This document shows, in pieces, positions 41,910-45,245 of a DNA stretch of 45,245 bases; the stretch's first letter is position 1; each line of letters begins with the position of its first letter. The stretch covers positions 1-45,245 of the forward strand of contig JAITAB010000019.1 in assembly GCA_031284315.1 (NCBI GenBank), given 5' to 3'. This DNA comes from Campylobacteraceae bacterium. Its GTDB lineage: Bacteria > Campylobacterota > Campylobacteria > Campylobacterales > Campylobacteraceae. The position numbers and the translations under genes were made by a program. Below the pieces are notes generated by a model. That model saw nothing but the letters and a program-made list of their open reading frames with translations. It was not told the DNA's origin and made no database searches.

Positions 41910-42960
41910 AATATACCAGCGTTATATTGTATTTTTATATCTGAAAAATTTTTTCATTATATTTTGCGCATTAGAGTTTTTTTATGCGGGCGTTGATTTT
42001 ATCACCAATTTTAGCAAACTTCCAGACTCCGCGAATTTACAGTTTTTATATCTTTTGTTCAATCTTATGAGCGCGGTAAATTACACGATGCCGCTTTCTA
42101 TCGTTTTTGCGATGATAATTTCCAAATTTTCCATGATTCGTTCCAATGAACTTCTTTGCATGTACGCTGCGGGCATCACGAAAAACGCGCTTATTTTGCC
42201 GATATTTTTCACGACTTTGGTTTTGACGCTCGGATATATCGCACTCAATTTTACATCATTTTCATATACATCCGAATATAAAAGCAATCTGCTAAAATAC
42301 AGCCAAATTCTCTCTACTTCGTCTGATTTATTTTTGAAATACGAGGGTAAATATGTATATTTCGGCGAATTAAATCCACTAAAACAGGAAGCTGTAAAAG
42401 TTAAGATTTTTGATATAAAAGATAACGAACTGCAAGAGATTATAAGCGCGCAAAAAGGTGTTTTTATTGACAACACATGGGTTTTGAGCGATGTTGAGAT
42501 AATAAGAAAACCAAAGATAAATGAAAATTTAAGCACAAAACTTGAAAGTCTCAAACTGCCTTACATGAACGCTTTGGAAAAATTTCGCCCCAAAATCATA
42601 GAAAACGCCTATCTTGGGCAATCCTCTATCCCCGATGCTATTGACGCGATAAAATTTTTCGGCATGCAGGGAGTTAATATAGACTCTATCAAAACGAACC
42701 TTTATCTGATACTTTTTTTCCCGTTTTTTGCACCGTTCATGGTCGTGATTTTTTACTATTATCTGCCGTTGTCGGGAAGATTTTTCAACCTCGCACTGAT
42801 GAATTTTATATTTGTTTTTATCGCGCTGTCGCTTTGGGGAGTACTTTTTGTACTTGGCAAATTTGCCTCAAACGGAGCTATGGCGCCCGAAATATCCATA
42901 ATTTTACCGATAATTATTTTGGGAATTTTCGCGCTTGTTTTGTACCGCAAAAACCGATAA
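41902..42960 (+). CDS. LptF/LptG-family (YjgP/YjgQ) permease
   Basis: 352 aa from the ATG at 41902 inside the pth end; a longer frame opening at 41761 is only pth overlap. Transmembrane helices lie near the N-terminus (IVFLYLKNFFIIFCALEFFY), around residues 50-75 and 100-120, and three at the C-terminus (LYLILFFPFFAPFMVVIFYY, LMNFIFVFIALSLWGVLFV, IILPIIILGIFALVLY). A periplasmic beta-jellyroll region lies between. This is the topology of LptF/LptG, the permease pair that extracts LPS from the inner membrane with LptB. MSAVNYTMPLSIVFAMIISK and SNELLCMYAAGI match the family. Which of the two subunits it is cannot be told. Confidence 0.9.
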   Translation: MVKIYQRYIVFLYLKNFFIIFCALEFFYAGVDFITNFSKLPDSANLQFLYLLFNLMSAVNYTMPLSIVFAMIISKFSMIRSNELLCMYAAGITKNALILPIFFTTLVLTLGYIALNFTSFSYTSEYKSNLLKYSQILSTSSDLFLKYEGKYVYFGELNPLKQEAVKVKIFDIKDNELQEIISAQKGVFIDNTWVLSDVEIIRKPKINENLSTKLESLKLPYMNALEKFRPKIIENAYLGQSSIPDAIDAIKFFGMQGVNIDSIKTNLYLILFFPFFAPFMVVIFYYYLPLSGRFFNLALMNFIFVFIALSLWGVLFVLGKFASNGAMAPEISIILPIIILGIFALVLYRKNR

Positions 42961-43006
42961 ATTTGCAATTTTCTTTTAACACGAGCCCAAGTTAAAACGA
43001 CTTTAA

Positions 43007-43012
43007 TATAAT
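43007..43012 (+). promoter_or_regulatory. Candidate -10 of the first duplicated leader
   Basis: CTTTAATATAAT with TATAAT at 43007-43012, about 100 nt before the ATG at 43112. The second leader has a related ACTTTAATATAGAAT at 44843-44857. Confidence 0.45.
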
Positions 43013-43053
43013 ATCAATACCAACCATGTTATTCTTACAAACGGGAGACGGGG

Positions 43054-43111
43054 TTAAACTCTACCGTTTAATTTTTTAAAATTGTTCTATGCATTCATTA
43101 AAGGATTGAAC
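43054..43111 (+). repeat. Duplicated leader, copy 1, with TTAAAC-N6-GTTTAA dyad
   Basis: The perfect dyad TTAAAC (43054-43059) / GTTTAA (43066-43071) around TCTACC is followed by TTTTTTAAAATTG, then AAGGATTGAAC and the ATG. It aligns with 44908-44961 with few differences and a 4-bp length change. Either it is an attenuator-like RNA hairpin with a T-run, or the dyad is an operator just ahead of a TAAAAT -10 at 43077-43082. Confidence 0.75.
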
Positions 43112-43642
43112 ATGAGAGCATTCGGAAAAGTTATAAGCTGGTATTTTGCCGTTTTATTTTTGGCATTGTTTACGGTAAGTACGGCGGCAGAGTCTGCGTC
43201 CAAAAACGAGAAAGCGCCGATGGATCAGCTCATAGAGGCTATTTTGAAAACAGGCGGAACTTATACTGTTTTGCTGGACGATACTGCGCAAGAGGAGTGG
43301 GCAAATCTAATGATGTATCTTGAAGGGCAAGACCCGCGAACCATAGCGCAGATTTCCTTGCCCATAAATGTGCAATTTTACGGACTTGCGCAACAAGGCA
43401 AAACCACGCCCATGTTTTCAATAACGCCGAAAAAATCGGGCATACTAAGCGTTACAGTGGATACTAAAGGCGATTTTACGCCCGATATCAAATGCGGGGA
43501 AAAAGCGGTGCAGGAAAATGTCGGTTTTAGCGTTTATCGCGTAAATTTTGCGGTTACGGCAGGCAAAACTTACCATATAACTATCGGCGATTCGCTTAAT
43601 GAGAGCGGTTTATACAGCGTAACCGCCGTATTGAAGCCATAA
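43112..43642 (+). CDS. Secreted protein of unknown function, small beta domain
   Basis: 176 aa from the ATG at 43112, which has AAGGA (43101-43105) six bases before. A signal peptide (MRAFGKVISWYFAVLFLALF, cleaved near STAAES) precedes a mature part of about 140 residues. Its second half (MFSITPKKSGILSVTVDTKG, VNFAVTAGKTYHITIGD, GLYSVTAVLKP) looks like a beta-sandwich of the PPC (pre-peptidase C-terminal) kind, but this is only a resemblance. No catalytic motif is visible. The next gene starts 9 nt later with a similar signal peptide (MRTFKQFISWRLAVL), so the two look like a duplicated export cassette with different cargo. Function unknown. Confidence 0.72.
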   Translation: MRAFGKVISWYFAVLFLALFTVSTAAESASKNEKAPMDQLIEAILKTGGTYTVLLDDTAQEEWANLMMYLEGQDPRTIAQISLPINVQFYGLAQQGKTTPMFSITPKKSGILSVTVDTKGDFTPDIKCGEKAVQENVGFSVYRVNFAVTAGKTYHITIGDSLNESGLYSVTAVLKP

Positions 43643-43651
43643 GTATCAAAC

Positions 43652-44797
43652 ATGAGAACATTCAAACAATTCATAAGTTGGCGGCTTGCCGTCTTGTCCG
43701 CAATGGCGATGTTTATGGCAAGTTCTGCTTTTGCTACGCCTATAAAGCCTATCATGGCTCATGTAGAAAGTATTGCTCCTGTCAATATAGGAGAGAAGAC
43801 TTTTATACCTGTGCAGATTGATAAGCTTGACTTTAAACTAAAATCTGCAAAGATAAGTTTTAAGATTAATACATGGTTGCCTCCTTTGGAAGAAGGTATC
43901 AGCGCAGACTCTGTAAAGACAGAAGAGACAGTAGTTGATGTCAGCAAACTGACATCTTTTCCATATACCGTTTATGTGCCTGTAACGGTTACAGGGGAGG
44001 GCAGATTTGACTTTAAAGGCGCGTTACATATAGAAGCGCTTGAGGGCAAAATGATATTTGACAAAGAGTATTTTGATTATCCTTTACGCTTTAGCATATT
44101 TGCGTTTGAAGGCAGAGTATTTTTTGCAAAGTATAGCGATTCAGCAGCAGCAGCGGCAGCAGATGAGAATCTCAAAAAAACAAACTCCGAATATAATAAA
44201 CTCTTAAACAAAAAAGAGAATACAGGCAAAGGGATCCTAAAACAGAGTTTCTCAAAAGAGGAAGAGGAGAAGCTGCATAATATTTTGATAGACGCCAAAC
44301 AACAGCTATTAAGAAAATACTATGAACGCTATCCCATCAAGCCATCTCCAACATCAAGACTTCTTAGAGAAGCCCCTTTAAGCAAACCTCAAAAAGACGA
44401 CACTGTCGTCTTAGAGGTTAATTGGGCTATTAATGACAGTTATACTTCCTTTTTACCCTTACACGGAGCGGAAATAACAATATATGCAAACGAAAACAAT
44501 AACTCTATGACTCAAATATCCAAAGGCGTTTTAAATAACGGCAAATACGGTTTCATATCTCCAAGAGACAATCTCAGCTTTACCGCCAAAATAAGCGCCA
44601 AATACGGAAACGACTTTGAAGTAAAAAATGCCACAGGAAGCGTTATAGAGATAGGCTTTAAAGATATTACGAGCTTTAATATAAAAACAGTTGAAAACGA
44701 CAATGATTTATTAGAAATAGTAGGCGTAGAAGCTAACGCATGGTCTGTATTTCAAGCGTTCATAAAATTACATAAATTAACTTTTAAAAATTCATAA
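43652..44797 (+). CDS. Secreted protein of unknown function, two beta domains
   Basis: 381 aa. The signal peptide (MRTFKQFISWRLAVLSAMAM, cleaved near AFA-TP) resembles the previous gene's. A beta-rich region (about 35-160) contains YTVYVPVTVTGEGRFDFKG. A low-complexity helical linker (about 165-240) includes AAAAAA encoded by CAG/CGG repeats. A second beta domain (about 250-345) with VVLEVNWAINDSYTSFLPLH and GAEITIY resembles carboxypeptidase-regulatory or transthyretin-like folds. I do not recognise the whole. No ribosome site is obvious in the 9-nt gap, so translation may be coupled. Base use is more AT-rich toward the end, hinting at an accessory locus. Confidence 0.7.
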   Translation: MRTFKQFISWRLAVLSAMAMFMASSAFATPIKPIMAHVESIAPVNIGEKTFIPVQIDKLDFKLKSAKISFKINTWLPPLEEGISADSVKTEETVVDVSKLTSFPYTVYVPVTVTGEGRFDFKGALHIEALEGKMIFDKEYFDYPLRFSIFAFEGRVFFAKYSDSAAAAAADENLKKTNSEYNKLLNKKENTGKGILKQSFSKEEEEKLHNILIDAKQQLLRKYYERYPIKPSPTSRLLREAPLSKPQKDDTVVLEVNWAINDSYTSFLPLHGAEITIYANENNNSMTQISKGVLNNGKYGFISPRDNLSFTAKISAKYGNDFEVKNATGSVIEIGFKDITSFNIKTVENDNDLLEIVGVEANAWSVFQAFIKLHKLTFKNS

Positions 44798-44907
44798 ACA
44801 CTATTTATTAATAAGAATTATTAATTATTATACTTACCGCATACTTTAATATAGAATTAATAATAGTTATGGTATTTTTCGCGAATTGGGAATAAGGGAA
44901 GAGGTGA

Positions 44908-44961
44908 TTAAACTCTGCCGTTTAATCTTTTAAAATTGTTCTACACATTAAAGGATTTAAC
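44908..44961 (+). repeat. Duplicated leader, copy 2
   Basis: The same dyad TTAAAC (44908-44913) / GTTTAA (44920-44925), loop TCTGCC, then TCTTTTAAAATTG and AAGGATTTAAC before the ATG. The stem extends to 7 bp (A44907 with T44926). The gene behind it is unrelated in its protein sequence to the one behind copy 1. Confidence 0.75.
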
Positions 44962-45245
44962 ATGGAAGGATTGGGTCTTGAAATCGTTATTATCTTGGTA
45001 ATAACAGGACTTGTAATATATTTTATAAAGAAAAAATCACTAAGTATATGGATTATTGCAATACCAATACTTCCATTTGCATACGCTTCTTTACAAATAG
45101 TCATGGAGTATGACGGAAACGACTTCACAAAAGCTTCAAACACATCTATCGAAGGATTTGTATGCGAAGATAAAAATCAAACATTAAACGCCGAACAGCA
45201 AAAACAAAGAGAACAAAGAATAAAAGAGATATATGAAGCTATCGA
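44962..45245 (+). CDS. Membrane protein of unknown function, partial
   Basis: 94 complete codons are in the window; the gene runs off the right edge. The ATG at 44962 has AAGGA (44951-44955) six bases before, inside the repeated leader. The protein opens MEGLGLEIVIILVITGLVIY, then FIKKKS, a second hydrophobic helix (LSIWIIAIPILPFAYASLQI), then a polar part with YDGNDFTKASNTSIEGFVCE and a Gln/Glu/Lys-rich helix (AEQQKQREQRIKEIYEAI). No family is recognised. Two helices with a short cytoplasmic turn are likely. The locus is AT-rich compared with the housekeeping part. Confidence 0.7.
   Translation, partial: MEGLGLEIVIILVITGLVIYFIKKKSLSIWIIAIPILPFAYASLQIVMEYDGNDFTKASNTSIEGFVCEDKNQTLNAEQQKQREQRIKEIYEAI

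Noticed and set aside
44805-44840. AT-rich TTATTAATAA and AATTATT repeats considered as a replication or attachment site
   Set aside because: Short simple palindromes in an AT-rich gap; no iteron spacing, DnaA-box set or integrase nearby.

Overview
The window looks like a chromosomal segment of a Campylobacterota (Epsilonproteobacteria) member, probably a free-living or environmental lineage. Three things point that way. The block ilvE / SPFH protein / tautomerase / bcp / queH / fabZ-lpxA-clpX-mreB-mreC / carB has the same order I recall from Campylobacter jejuni. The runs nifU-like-murE, ybaB, ispA, tkt and rplY-pth-permease are also typical of the phylum. Promoters show an extended -10 of the type TTnGnTAAAAT with no obvious -35. 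Most of the DNA is dense housekeeping sequence with moderate GC, short gaps and many ATGA/TAATG overlaps.

Layout. 1-2135 (-): ilvE, an HflK-like SPFH protein and the start of hisI. 2292-11592 (+): tautomerase, bcp, queH, then lipid/LPS genes (fabZ, lpxA), clpX, shape genes (mreB, mreC) and carB. 11696-13289 (+): an unrecognised multi-pass membrane protein and a short Sua5/YrdC protein. 13383-14307: a gene-free array of palindromic repeats with an 80-bp direct repeat and a 53-bp inverted repeat. 14344-22887 (-): a frameshifted Sel1-repeat gene, surE, pbpC and a giant alpha-2-macroglobulin gene (periplasmic defence/cell wall). 23010-31602 (+): DUF502, hemL, a 22-codon micro-ORF, atpZ/atpI-like, membrane protein, nifU-like, murE, panD, ybaB, a tail-anchored unknown, ispA and tkt. 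31708-36491: small Sel1 protein, uppP, a convergent coiled-coil periplasmic protein, lpxB, greA, argC and an lpxH-like gene. 36525-42960: metF-like (-), then serB, a single ORF joining transaldolase to a PilT ATPase, rplY, pth and an LptF/G-type permease. 43112-45245: secreted or membrane proteins of unknown function, two of them behind a duplicated leader.

Functional themes. Envelope building dominates: fabZ, lpxA, lpxB and the lpxH-like gene for lipid A; murE, uppP and pbpC for peptidoglycan; mreBC for shape; an LptF/G-type permease for LPS export. The non-oxidative pentose phosphate enzymes (tkt, tal), amino-acid genes (ilvE, argC, serB, carB) and translation factors (rplY, pth, greA) fill the rest.

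The most unusual items are the transaldolase-PilT reading frame, the duplicated leader with a TTAAAC-N6-GTTTAA dyad upstream of unrelated tail genes, the repeat array, and the micro-ORF wedged by double ATGA overlaps between hemL and the atpZ-like gene. The transaldolase-PilT frame would split into two normal genes with one base less in an A-run, and it keeps an internal Shine-Dalgarno and ATG. No tRNA, rRNA or CRISPR was seen.
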